Part shown: in pieces, positions 40,186 through 48,874 of the stretch
How the letters are laid out: each line of letters begins with the position of its first letter
How positions within the stretch are numbered: position 1 is the first letter of the stretch
Assembly: GCF_000961095.1 (NCBI RefSeq)
Contig: NZ_CP011058.1
Location: 831,501-895,500, forward strand
Reading direction: 5' to 3'
Length of the DNA stretch: 64,000 nt
Source of the DNA: Paenibacillus beijingensis
GTDB lineage: Bacteria > Bacillota > Bacilli > Paenibacillales > Paenibacillaceae
Made by a program: the position numbers and the translations under genes
The notes under the pieces: model-generated
What the model was told of the DNA's origin: nothing
The model's database searches: none
Seen by the model: only the letters and a program-made list of their open reading frames with translations

Positions 40186-41247
40186 TTATACTTTACCATC
40201 ACAATATGAAAAGGATCTATTCATAATGGCGGCCACCGATTCCCGCTCAATAATTTTATACGGGAGGTAAAAATTACCTCTTTCCACAACACTTCCAGGT
40301 TCCGTGAGAAGCTTCGTCATATATTTGACGCCTTCCGCTCCGATATCTTCGAAAGGCTGAGCGACCGTCGTCAGCTTGGGCGACGATATGTTGGCAATCG
40401 ATAAATTACCGAAACCGATGACCGATATATCCTGCGGAACTCGAAGTCCCGCATCCTGAATGCAGCGCATAGCTCCGATCGCGACCTCGTCTGCAGCTGT
40501 AAAGACCGCTGTTATGCCGGTCTTCTCTCTCGCTGCTAGCAATTGCTTCATGGCGGAATACCCGTCATCGAAGCCTAACTTTCCGTAAGCGACCATTTCT
40601 TCAGAAAAAGGAAGCTTGTAAAAATCGAGCCCCTGTTTATAACCCATGAAACGCGATACGATATCATTGGCCGGATCCGTCAGGGGCAGCGAAATCATTC
40701 CGATGTTTCGGTGACCGCGGGATACCAGAAATGAAATCGCATCAAAAGCCGCCCGAATATCATCCACCTTATAGGCCGACATTTTAGCGGATTCATGCGT
40801 ACCGAGCAGGAGAACGACAGGAATATCGAGACTTTCAAAAATCTCGTCATAAACAGACGGGACATATCCGGCTAACATGATGCCGTCTACCAGATGCCGT
40901 CTCGCAAACGATAATGCATCTTCAAGCCCTTCCTTGGACATGTTTTCACTTCTAAGCTCGTAAAGCACCAAATCAATGTCATGAAGCTTTGCTGCTTTGC
41001 TGATACCGCTATATAATTCGCTGAAGTAGTAAGCGGTAATATAAGGAAAAATAACGCCGATTGATAATTTGTTGCTTTTTACGTTAAGAATTTTCAATGT
41101 CTCGTTTTTGAAATAATTTAATTTTCTCGCGGCATACATGACGCGTTCACGGGTTTCAGCGTTTACCAATTCAGGCTTGTTCAGCGCCCTGGATACGGTT
41201 GCGATCGAAATTCCGGCATATTTTGCGATGTCATTTATGGTAGCCAC
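40186..41247 (-). CDS. LacI family transcriptional regulator
   Basis: A 353-residue repressor starting ATINDIAKYAGISIATVSRA (HTH plus hinge) with a periplasmic-binding-protein-like sensor domain. The start is GTG 41247 behind GGAGGGTTGTT. LacI regulators usually respond to sugars. The solute-binding lipoprotein gene about 390 bases upstream on the same strand may be its target, but no permease genes are present. Confidence 0.95.
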   Translation of the reverse strand: MATINDIAKYAGISIATVSRALNKPELVNAETRERVMYAARKLNYFKNETLKILNVKSNKLSIGVIFPYITAYYFSELYSGISKAAKLHDIDLVLYELRSENMSKEGLEDALSFARRHLVDGIMLAGYVPSVYDEIFESLDIPVVLLLGTHESAKMSAYKVDDIRAAFDAISFLVSRGHRNIGMISLPLTDPANDIVSRFMGYKQGLDFYKLPFSEEMVAYGKLGFDDGYSAMKQLLAAREKTGITAVFTAADEVAIGAMRCIQDAGLRVPQDISVIGFGNLSIANISSPKLTTVAQPFEDIGAEGVKYMTKLLTEPGSVVERGNFYLPYKIIERESVAAIMNRSFSYCDGKV

Positions 41248-41326
41248 AACAACCCTCCGTTTCTATCCTTTGACCGGGAGCCGGCTAGCGGCACCGTTAC
41301 TAGCAGATCGCTCCGACAAACCTTTC

Positions 41327-41373
41327 GATGATCTAACGGAACTGAAGTAGCTCTTATTTTGCATTTATGAGCC
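41327..41373. repeat. Intergenic repeat, family 3, copy A
   Basis: GATGATCTAACGGAACT, then GCTCTTATTTTGCATTTATG and AGCC. The inverted counterpart is at 50769-50814. It lies in the 41248-41498 spacer upstream of the LacI gene, where nothing else is recognised. Confidence 0.8.
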
Positions 41374-41498
41374 CCGAACAACCCGTAAACGGGCGGCGAG
41401 CAGGTACGATCCAATTGCTATCATTATACCCAATGCGCACACTGTACGATAGAGCGTGCTTGTCCCCTCGCCGCTTCTACGTACGCTCCGGGCGTCAG

Positions 41499-41543
41499 AA
41501 TCCAAGAGGCCAGCCGTTATAAACGGCCAGCCTCACTTGGATT
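41499..41543 (-). terminator. Hairpin downstream of the solute-binding protein gene
   Basis: A long inverted repeat: AATCCAAG outer arm, GAGGC and GCCGTT inner arms separated by a symmetric CA/CA internal loop. The T tract is weak on both sides. Confidence 0.6.
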
Positions 41544-41633
41544 CCTTTATAGCACCCTGCAAAAGTTATCGGTTCACCATCGATCACAACGCTGATGATA
41601 TTAGCGGACGGGTCAGCCTGTCCCTTTGCCGGA

Positions 41634-42911
41634 TTACTTGTTGGCGATGCTCGTCTTCAAATTGTCGGCCGCCTTGTCCAGCACCTGCTTGACATTGCCG
41701 CCATCCCAAATGCTTACCAGCGCAGGCGTCAAAACTTGCGAATACTGGCTCATTTCCGGAACATTCGGCATCACCTGGCTGTGCTCCAGCTGCTTCATGA
41801 ACCCTTGCACAATTTCGTCATTTTTGAATTTCTCGTTATCTTCAAGACCTTTAACCGCCGGAATGAAACCGTTCGTTTCATAGTCTTTGGCCAGCATTTC
41901 CTTGGACGTCAGGAAGTTTGCAAACAGCTTCGCTGCGTTCGGATATTTCGAATAGGCGGACACATAGAACGAGTGGGTCCCGATTAAGGAAAGCGGATAT
42001 TGGCCGCCCGGCATTGCCGGAAGCGGGATGACGCCGACTTCAAACGGCAGCTTCCGGAAGCTTGACGCAGCCCAGCTGCCGTCAAAGTTGATCGCCACTT
42101 TGCCTTGCTCGAACAGCCCCGACTTGAGGTCGCCGGTAAGGTCGGCCGCTTTAAACGGCAACGTTGCTTTCAGTGTTTGCAGGAACTCCAGTCCTTTGAC
42201 CGCGCCTTCGTTGTTCATGCCGATGTCGCTCGTATCCGTGCCGTTCTTTCCGAAAATGTACCCGCCGTAACCGAGCATAAACGAAGAATTCAGATACCAG
42301 TGGGACGGGTCGAACATAAAGCCGAACTTGTTGCTTGGAATGTCGTTGAACTTCTTCGCAAACGCGACGATGTCGTCCCACGTTTCGAATTTCGTGTCTT
42401 TCACCAACTCTTTATTGACAAACAGCGCATACGTATAAATGTCGCGCGGATACCCGTACAGAATGCCGTTGTAGGTCGAGGAGTCAATCGACAATTGGCT
42501 CATGCTGCTGCGGGTTTCCTCTTCAAAATAATCGTTCGGCAGCACAATCCCGGAATTCACCGACGTTCCCAGCGCGTCGGATACGATCTCCACCACGTCT
42601 CCGCCGGTTCCGGCCGGCCCGTCCGTGCTCAGCCTTCCCGGGCTATCCCAGCTGTTCACTTCTTCGATCTTCACCTTGATGTTGTATTTCTTCTCGAATT
42701 CTTGAGCCGCATACTCCGTATAGGCGCTTTTGCCCGCCCAGAGGACCAGTTCCGCGCCCGGTTCGGGCTGCAGCTCGTCCGACGCCTCGGCTTCATTTGC
42801 CGCCGGTTGCTCCGGTTGTTGCTCCGCTTGTTGTTGCGGCTTCCCGCCGCAAGCGGCCACCGTCAACATCATGACTGCGGATAATACCAGAAGTGCAAGT
42901 TTCTTTTTCAT
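41634..42911 (-). CDS. Extracellular solute-binding lipoprotein (ABC sugar importer, family 1)
   Basis: A 425-residue protein with a lipoprotein signal (MKKKLALLVLSAVMMLTVAAC; lipidated Cys at about 21), an acidic Gln/Glu linker, and a maltose-binding-type fold (ELVLWAGKSAYTEYAAQEFE, QGKVAINFDGSWAASSFRK, PALVSIWDGGNVKQVLDKA). It would capture an oligosaccharide for an ABC permease. No permease or ATPase gene adjoins it, so it is an orphan here. ATG 42911 follows AAAGGAGCAGTGAGGCAG. A LacI gene lies downstream. Confidence 0.93.
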   Translation of the reverse strand: MKKKLALLVLSAVMMLTVAACGGKPQQQAEQQPEQPAANEAEASDELQPEPGAELVLWAGKSAYTEYAAQEFEKKYNIKVKIEEVNSWDSPGRLSTDGPAGTGGDVVEIVSDALGTSVNSGIVLPNDYFEEETRSSMSQLSIDSSTYNGILYGYPRDIYTYALFVNKELVKDTKFETWDDIVAFAKKFNDIPSNKFGFMFDPSHWYLNSSFMLGYGGYIFGKNGTDTSDIGMNNEGAVKGLEFLQTLKATLPFKAADLTGDLKSGLFEQGKVAINFDGSWAASSFRKLPFEVGVIPLPAMPGGQYPLSLIGTHSFYVSAYSKYPNAAKLFANFLTSKEMLAKDYETNGFIPAVKGLEDNEKFKNDEIVQGFMKQLEHSQVMPNVPEMSQYSQVLTPALVSIWDGGNVKQVLDKAADNLKTSIANK

Positions 42912-43332
42912 CTGCCTCACTGCTCCTTTGTTGTTTGTACCCGGTACCACTGCATAAGCATGAATCATATCGTGATCGGCAACGCCAATAGGCAGCCTGC
43001 CGCAAACACCGAAAATGCGGTTGAAGCATGAAACAGAACAAATGATGAAATAAATTTTCATATATAAGATTTGTTTTTACATTGAGATAAACCTATCAGA
43101 ATTATAATTTGTGATCAATAGACAGAGTGTCAAAAAAATATTCGCCCTATTTAAGCCCTATTAAATGCATGATTGATTTTAAACTGATCAAAAACTTATT
43201 TATTTTCCAGTTCAGACTCCTTATTTGAGGACAAATCCACTTTTCAAAATAATGACTCGTTTTTTCAATTCGATTAAGATAAAATTCTCTTTATAATCGT
43301 TTTGCAAACTTTCTGTCAGGAGGCCGCACACA
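42912..43332. other. AT-rich divergent spacer before the lipoprotein and adenosine deaminase genes
   Basis: It should contain the divergent promoters of both genes. No riboswitch, operator or repeat was recognised. Confidence 0.4.
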
Positions 43333-44358
43333 ATGAATGAATTGATCAACCGACTGCCCAAGATTGAACTGCACTGCCACTTAGACGGCTGCGTAAGACC
43401 GCAGACGCTCGCGGATATCGCGAGGCGCGAAGGCATTGAGCTTCCCGCCGGCAGTTTGGAGGAGCTGACCACTTTGATGAAAGTTCCGCCTTCCTGCAGC
43501 AGTCTGGTCGAAGCTTTGAAATGCTTTGAGCTGCCGCTTAAGTGCATGCAGACCCCTTATGCGCTGGAGAGGATCGCCATGGAATTGGCGGAGGACGCCG
43601 CCCGTGAAAATGTAAAATATATCGAAGTCCGATTCGCTCCCCATCTCCACACCGAGCAGGGCATGACAGTTGAAGATGCCATTGTGAGCGTAGGCGCGGG
43701 CCTTGCGGCTGCCGAGAAAAAAACCGATATTATCGCGCGGATGATCGTCACCTGCATGCGCAATCATTCGGTCGAGGTCAACATAGAAGCGGTTCGCGCC
43801 GCTGCGAAATTTTTGGGGAAAGGCGTCGTCGGCGTCGACTTGGCCGGCGATGAAGAGAACTTTCCGCCGGAGCTGCACGAGAAGGTGTTCCAGCTTGCCG
43901 ATGAGCTCGGAATTCCCGTTACGATTCATGCCGGAGAAGCGGGAGGGGCGAACAATATCCGCACCGCTGTCGAACGGCTGCATGCGCGGCGGATCGGCCA
44001 CGGCGTCCGTCTCTACGAGGATGCAGGGGCCCAGCAGCTGCTTCACGACCGGAACATTCCGCTGGAAATGTGCGTCACCAGCAACGTACAATCGAAGGCC
44101 GTTGACTCGCTCGAGAAGCACCCGATCCGCTCGTATTTGGAGCGGGGAATCGGCGTAACAGTTAACTCGGACAACCGCACCGTGAGCGATACCGATTTGA
44201 CCAAGGAGTATCAGTTGCTCGCGGACCATTTTCAATTTAAGGCAGCCGACTTTAAAAAAGTAGCCGTACAGGCGATCGAAGCCGCCTTCGTAGAGCCCGA
44301 ACTGAAGCCGGAGCTGCTTCGGAAGTTTCAAGAAGAATGGGACAAGCTTGGCATTTAG
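43333..44358 (+). CDS. add: Adenosine deaminase
   Basis: A 341-residue metal-dependent enzyme that deaminates adenosine to inosine. It has the zinc ligands His14 and His16 in LHCHLDGCVRP, the catalytic Glu in TIHAGEAGGANNI, His in RIGHGVRLYED, and the Asp pair in NSDNRTVSDTDL. AGGAGG lies 9 bases upstream of the ATG. It is monocistronic with a terminator downstream. A metazoan-like length and an intact active site make the call firm. Confidence 0.96.
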   Translation: MNELINRLPKIELHCHLDGCVRPQTLADIARREGIELPAGSLEELTTLMKVPPSCSSLVEALKCFELPLKCMQTPYALERIAMELAEDAARENVKYIEVRFAPHLHTEQGMTVEDAIVSVGAGLAAAEKKTDIIARMIVTCMRNHSVEVNIEAVRAAAKFLGKGVVGVDLAGDEENFPPELHEKVFQLADELGIPVTIHAGEAGGANNIRTAVERLHARRIGHGVRLYEDAGAQQLLHDRNIPLEMCVTSNVQSKAVDSLEKHPIRSYLERGIGVTVNSDNRTVSDTDLTKEYQLLADHFQFKAADFKKVAVQAIEAAFVEPELKPELLRKFQEEWDKLGI

Positions 44359-44380
44359 AAAATTTCATAAGCTACGAAGA

Positions 44381-44409
44381 GGTGCCATCCATACGGTTGG
44401 CATCTTTTT
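44381..44409 (+). terminator. Terminator of add
   Basis: GGTGCCA / TGGCATC stem (one G-T pair) followed by five T. Confidence 0.75.
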
Positions 44410-44807
44410 CATGTTAAGGGCGTCATTTGACAAATCTCATGAAAAAGTGGGAATGTCATAAAAAACATTGGTACAAATAGAAAAAGGCAGGGTGCTTGCA
44501 GGTTGGACACATGCGGTTGCGTTATGTGCATTGTTTCGGGACAGCGAGGTGATTCAATCTTTGTTTGGCGGGGACCCGCTCGAGGTATGATCGTCTAAAG
44601 TATCCATTTTGGTGTTGCGATCAGGATTGGACTTACTTTAGATTGGTTTGTCAAGAAGATTTCGTACAGCTGAATTGTTACGGGCAAGCCCCATTTTTCG
44701 ACTCCAATCCCTACTTCTATAGGTTATTCTTGAGATATAAGTACTCATAGCTACATCAAGAGGGAAACTACCAAAAAAACCAATAATTGGAAATAATGAT
44801 GTGAAAA
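44410..44807. other. Spacer without a supported gene
   Basis: Short open frames exist on both strands (44565-44750 plus, 44638-44850 minus) but none has a ribosome binding site or a recognisable family. It may be degraded coding sequence. Confidence 0.35.
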
Positions 44808-44972
44808 ATGGCCACTTCAGATCAAAAAACGTTTGAGAAAGCGCCAACAAGTCTCTGTCCCTCTTGCAAGAAGGGAACGCTTTGGAAATATTGGATTGTC
44901 GGTTCCCTTGATCTTGTGAAATGCGATCATTGTGATTATACGTTTTATCCCGAATTGCAGGACAGGAAATAG
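44808..44972 (+). CDS. Small zinc-ribbon-like protein
   Basis: A 54-residue frame with two CxxC knuckles, LCPSCKKGTLW and VKCDHCDYTFYP, about 23 residues apart, as in rubredoxin-like zinc ribbons. No strong ribosome binding site precedes the ATG, which lowers confidence. It stands alone and converges on map. Function unknown. Confidence 0.5.
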   Translation: MATSDQKTFEKAPTSLCPSCKKGTLWKYWIVGSLDLVKCDHCDYTFYPELQDRK

Positions 44973-45005
44973 ATGGAATCTATTTCTCCAGCCTATAAGC
45001 AATGA

Positions 45006-45758
45006 TCAGTTATACTGCTCCGTCAAAATAACGGGTTCATCTTCTGTGATCGCGACGGTATGTTCATACTGAGTCGACCATTTGCCATCCGCCGTTCGTG
45101 CCGTCCATCCATCCGGATCTACGGTCATCCGGTAAGTTCCTTCATTGATCATCGGCTCAATGGTGATCACCATGCCCGCTTTGAGCCGAAATCCTTTTCC
45201 CGGGCTTCCAACATGCGCATAGCTAGGCTCCACATGCAAGTCTCTCCCTACTCCGTGCGCCATCAAATCGCGGACGACGGAAAAGCCGTGTGATTCCGCA
45301 TGGCTTTGGATTGCATGGGTGACATCCCCGATCCGATTGCCTACGACGGCCTGCCTGATCGCAAGATACAGACACTCCTTCGTTACATTCATCAGTTTTC
45401 GGGCTTGTGCCGACACTTCTCCTACCGCATAGCTCCAGGTGGAATCGCCCACCCAGCCGTTGTATTTGGCAACGATATCGATGGTGACAATATCTCCATT
45501 TTTCAAGGGAGTACCGCTCGGAAAGCCGTGGGCAATGACATCATTGACCGCAGCGCAAGTGGCGTATTCATACCCGTTGTATCCGATCGTGTATGGCTCC
45601 GCTCCCCTGTTCGCAATAAACTTTTCCACGTAGTTATTAATCTCCAGCGTCGTTACACCCGGCTTGATCATGTTGGCGATTTCCTTATGGCATGCCGCCA
45701 CTATTTGCCCCGCCGCTTTCATCTGTTGAATTTCATCCATTGTTTTGATAATGATCAC
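45006..45758 (-). CDS. map: Methionine aminopeptidase, type I
   Basis: A 250-residue enzyme removing N-terminal methionine. Metal ligands and conserved motifs are in VNDVIAHGFPSG, TIDIVAKYNGWVGDSTWSY, LMAHGVGRDLHVEPSYAH, VITIEPMINEG and the terminal QYEHTVAIT. The start is GTG 45758, overlapping the upstream TetR stop (GTGA), with AAAGGGGGATAACAG before it. It differs from the ribosomal-operon map by pairing with a TetR gene and is probably a second, regulated copy. Confidence 0.95.
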   Translation of the reverse strand: MIIIKTMDEIQQMKAAGQIVAACHKEIANMIKPGVTTLEINNYVEKFIANRGAEPYTIGYNGYEYATCAAVNDVIAHGFPSGTPLKNGDIVTIDIVAKYNGWVGDSTWSYAVGEVSAQARKLMNVTKECLYLAIRQAVVGNRIGDVTHAIQSHAESHGFSVVRDLMAHGVGRDLHVEPSYAHVGSPGKGFRLKAGMVITIEPMINEGTYRMTVDPDGWTARTADGKWSTQYEHTVAITEDEPVILTEQYN

Positions 45759-46327
45759 CTGTTATCCCCCTTTCCCTCTCTCAGCCCTCTAAGCAGAAGT
45801 TCGGTGATAATCGAAGGATCCGGCGGCATTTCCTGATGGTAAAGATAGATTCCATAGCTGCCGATCAATGACCCCAATAAACCGTTCGAAAGCGATTCAG
45901 CTTTAAGCTGTACACCGATTTCCTTCGCTTCCATCGCTCGCTCGACACACTCCGCCAGCGGCTTGTAAAGCTCATGCTGAAATTGGACACTGAGCTGCTG
46001 ACGGAACATTTCGTCCAAATTGCAGTAGTTTTCGGAAGCCGCTTTATAGACAAGATAGACAGACGTATGCAGCATCCACGTTTGCAGCAAGGCGTTACAG
46101 TAGCTTTCAAGCTGCTGAACAGGGCTTTCATGCGAGGCAAAAATCTGGCCCGTAACTTCTGCGGCAATTGCCAAGCCCGCTTCCATGACTTCCCGGAGCA
46201 AGATCTCCTTGTTGCTGTAATAATGGTACACCGTACCATAACCTAATCCCGCTTCTTTGGCCACATCACGAATGTCATATTGGTTTCCCTTCGCCACCAT
46301 GACTTTTTCGGCAGCCTTCCTGTCCAA
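45755..46327 (-). CDS. TetR family transcriptional regulator
   Basis: A 190-residue regulator with the HTH IRDVAKEAGLGYGTVYHYYS followed by NKEILLREV and a helical ligand-binding domain. The start is probably TTG 46327; the N-terminal helix is short compared with most TetR proteins and the ribosome binding site is poor, so the true start is uncertain. It is cotranscribed and translationally coupled with map, which it may control. Confidence 0.88.
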   Translation of the reverse strand: MDRKAAEKVMVAKGNQYDIRDVAKEAGLGYGTVYHYYSNKEILLREVMEAGLAIAAEVTGQIFASHESPVQQLESYCNALLQTWMLHTSVYLVYKAASENYCNLDEMFRQQLSVQFQHELYKPLAECVERAMEAKEIGVQLKAESLSNGLLGSLIGSYGIYLYHQEMPPDPSIITELLLRGLREGKGDNR

Positions 46328-46378
46328 CGTTAATTATTCAAGCATATCTCTTGCTTATCGTCCTATGGACTGAAACGC

Positions 46379-48448
46379 TCAGTCGTCTTCGTTTCGGTGG
46401 TCCTTCCCTTTTCTCTTCTCATCATCTTTGTCTCTGCCTTTGCCTTTATCCTCATGTTTATCTTTGTCTTTGTGCTTGTCAGTTGACTCTCTTTCCTCAC
46501 TTTTAGGCTTGATGCGTTCTTTATCTTCGCGCTTCTCTTTCTTCTGATCCACGCTCACAGCGGGAAATGGCTGCACGGGCTCGTCTTGCAGCGCCTCGCT
46601 CATGATCGCATGGAACACTGCGGCGGCGGCCTTCGACGTCGTCGTTAAAAAATGGCTGGAGTCGGACTGATCGTAACCGAGCCAAACGGCGCAGACAAGC
46701 TGAGGGGTATAGCCGACAAACCAGTTGTCTTTGGCCCCTTCCCCGTTCGTCCCCGGCATTTGGGTTGTGCCGGTCTTGCCCGCAACAGGGCGGTCTGCGA
46801 GCGCTGCCGCTTCACCGGTGCCCTCCCTCACGACACCCTCCAGCATCGCGGTCATCGTTCTGGCCACCAATTGCTCCGTCGTTTTCACGCCCGATGGACT
46901 CCCTGCTTCCGCCAATACCGCGCCATCCGCCGTTTCGATGCGCTTGATGGTGTGTGCCGGCATCCGTACGCCGTCGCTTGCGAAAACGCCGAACGCTTCG
47001 GCCATCTCGAGCGGCGATACGCCCTCCTGCAGACCGCCAAGAGCCAGACCGAGCGTCCGGTCAGCGTCTGTAAGCTTCAGTCCGAAACGGGCAGCCGCAT
47101 CCATGCCGGCATCGATGCCGATTTCATCGAGCAGCCGAACCGCCGGGACGTTATAGGAATGAATGAGCGCTTCGTAGAGCGTCACTTCACCGTGATAAGA
47201 CCCGCCTGCGTTTTTCGGCTGATAGCCGCCGAAATCGACCGGTTCGTCCAGCAGGGTGTCCTCGGGACTGTACCCGCGCTCCAGGGCCGGCGTATAAACT
47301 GCAATCGGCTTCATCGTGGACCCGGGCTGGCGCTTCAGCTGGACGGCGCGGTTAAAGCCTCGAAATGGCTGGTCGCCTCTTCCGCCTACAAGCGCCCGGA
47401 TGCCTCCGTCCCGCGGATCGACCAAGACGGAACCGCTTTGTATGAGCTGATCAGAGCTGCTTTCGGGAAAAAGCGAGTCGTTTGCGTAGACACGTTCGGC
47501 CGTCTGCTGCATATGCGGGTCCATTTCCGTATAAATGCGCAGCCCGCCGTGCAGGACGTCGTTTTCGCTTAGTCCGTACAGGTTGGAAGCCTCGCGAATG
47601 ATTTGGTCCACATAATAAGGATGCTTGATGCCGTTTGTTCGGTCCGGTTTTGCACCCTTTAGCATCACCGGTATGCGGCTCGCCTGCTTGCAGGTTTGCT
47701 CATCGATGAATCCCTGTTCTCTCATCGTCTCAAGCACGAGATTACGGCGTTCTTTCGCTTTCTCGGGATGCTTATACGGCGTAAGGGCGGACGGCGCTTT
47801 AATCAGCCCGGCAAGCAGAGCGGATTCCGACAGCGTCAGCCGGCTGACCGGCTTGCCGAAATAGGTTTCGGCGGCGCGTTTAATACCCCAAGCCCCTTCA
47901 CCGAAATAAATCTTATTCAGATACATTTCCATAATTTTCGGTTTATCGTAGTTTTCTTCGATCTTGCGTGCGAGGAGAACCTCGCTCCACTTTCGTTTCC
48001 AGGTCCTCTCGTGAGACAAGAAAACGTTTTTCGCCAGCTGCTGCGTGATTGTGCTGCCGCCTTGCACAGTTCCTCCCGCGGTAATATTGGTGAAGAGCGC
48101 CCGCATAATCCCCCGCAAATCCATGCCGTCATGCTCGAAGAAGCGTTTGTCCTCAATCGCTACGACGGCTTCAATTAAATGTTTCGGCATAGCGTCATAG
48201 CCTACCGGCTCAATGACATTTTGAGCGATTCGGCTTGCTTCATTGCCTGTATGGTCATAAATAATCGTCGCCGACGGAAGCGGCTTATCGAGCAGCGACA
48301 CATCCTGCACCGCGACAAGCATCCGAAAAACGCCCCATCCCGCCGCGCATCCGACCACGATTAAACCGGCGGCGATCAGTAACGCCCATCTGAAGATTGT
48401 TCTTTTACTTTTACTTTTACTTTTTCTCGCTGCGTTTTCCGCTTTCAT
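46379..48448 (-). CDS. Class A penicillin-binding protein (PBP1A type)
   Basis: A 689-residue peptidoglycan polymerase with an N-terminal anchor (18-45), a GT51 transglycosylase domain (catalytic Glu99 in AIEDKRFFEHDG; GGSTITQQLAKN) and a transpeptidase domain with STMK in RQPGSTMKP, SYN in HSYNVPAV and KTGTT. The last 50 or so residues are a highly charged Lys/Asp/Glu tail without a fold. ATG 48448 follows GGAGGAATTCGT. It is monocistronic. Confidence 0.95.
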   Translation of the reverse strand: MKAENAARKSKSKSKRTIFRWALLIAAGLIVVGCAAGWGVFRMLVAVQDVSLLDKPLPSATIIYDHTGNEASRIAQNVIEPVGYDAMPKHLIEAVVAIEDKRFFEHDGMDLRGIMRALFTNITAGGTVQGGSTITQQLAKNVFLSHERTWKRKWSEVLLARKIEENYDKPKIMEMYLNKIYFGEGAWGIKRAAETYFGKPVSRLTLSESALLAGLIKAPSALTPYKHPEKAKERRNLVLETMREQGFIDEQTCKQASRIPVMLKGAKPDRTNGIKHPYYVDQIIREASNLYGLSENDVLHGGLRIYTEMDPHMQQTAERVYANDSLFPESSSDQLIQSGSVLVDPRDGGIRALVGGRGDQPFRGFNRAVQLKRQPGSTMKPIAVYTPALERGYSPEDTLLDEPVDFGGYQPKNAGGSYHGEVTLYEALIHSYNVPAVRLLDEIGIDAGMDAAARFGLKLTDADRTLGLALGGLQEGVSPLEMAEAFGVFASDGVRMPAHTIKRIETADGAVLAEAGSPSGVKTTEQLVARTMTAMLEGVVREGTGEAAALADRPVAGKTGTTQMPGTNGEGAKDNWFVGYTPQLVCAVWLGYDQSDSSHFLTTTSKAAAAVFHAIMSEALQDEPVQPFPAVSVDQKKEKREDKERIKPKSEERESTDKHKDKDKHEDKGKGRDKDDEKRKGKDHRNEDD

Positions 48449-48639
48449 ACGAATTCCTCCATATACCATGCCCGAACTTATTGCCTAGTGTACAGGTATT
48501 CGCACGAATGAGCTTTTTTAGGTACGTACGTCCTGATTATCCGGGCAGACGACTTCATGGCGAGGATTGAAGTGTATCGGGATATGAAAAAAACACCTAA
48601 CGAATACGGAATTCGCAGGCGCTTCGGACGTAATACATG

Positions 48640-48872
48640 CCATTGCGTCAGCGTTCGCTCGTCTCCGGGTACCGGAACAAAGGTGGTGAAAACGAGCGGA
48701 GAGGCTGACTTGTGGCTGGTGAAGCGTCAGCGTTCGCCTAAAGGCTTTCTGGAAAGAAAGCCACTTTGGAAGCATACGCTTAGACGGATCGTTCCCTTAA
48801 TTAAAAATACAAATGAAAACGATCCGTTTACAACAGCGATCGTAAGAATGATCCACCCGCGCAGCGGCTTCC
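48640..48872. repeat. Inverted-repeat element, family 5, copy 2
   Basis: CGGAGAGGCTGACTTGTG...GAAGCGTCAGCGTTCGCC (48694-48738) matches the complement of 15202-15244, and ACAACAGCGATCG...CGCGCAGCGG (48827-48868) matches the complement of 15403-15440. Internal inverted repeats (ACGGATCGTT / AACGATCCGT) are present. The left part of the spacer (48449-48639) shows nothing recognisable. Confidence 0.65.
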
Positions 48873-48874
48873 CT

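Noticed and set aside
45755..46327. Truncated TetR pseudogene
   Set aside because: The HTH and ligand domain are complete; only the first helix is short and the start codon is weak, which does not justify calling it broken.
46379..46535. Frameshifted or spurious C-terminus of PBP1A
   Set aside because: The Lys/Asp/Glu-rich tail is in frame to a normal stop, and charged disordered tails are common in PBP1A proteins.
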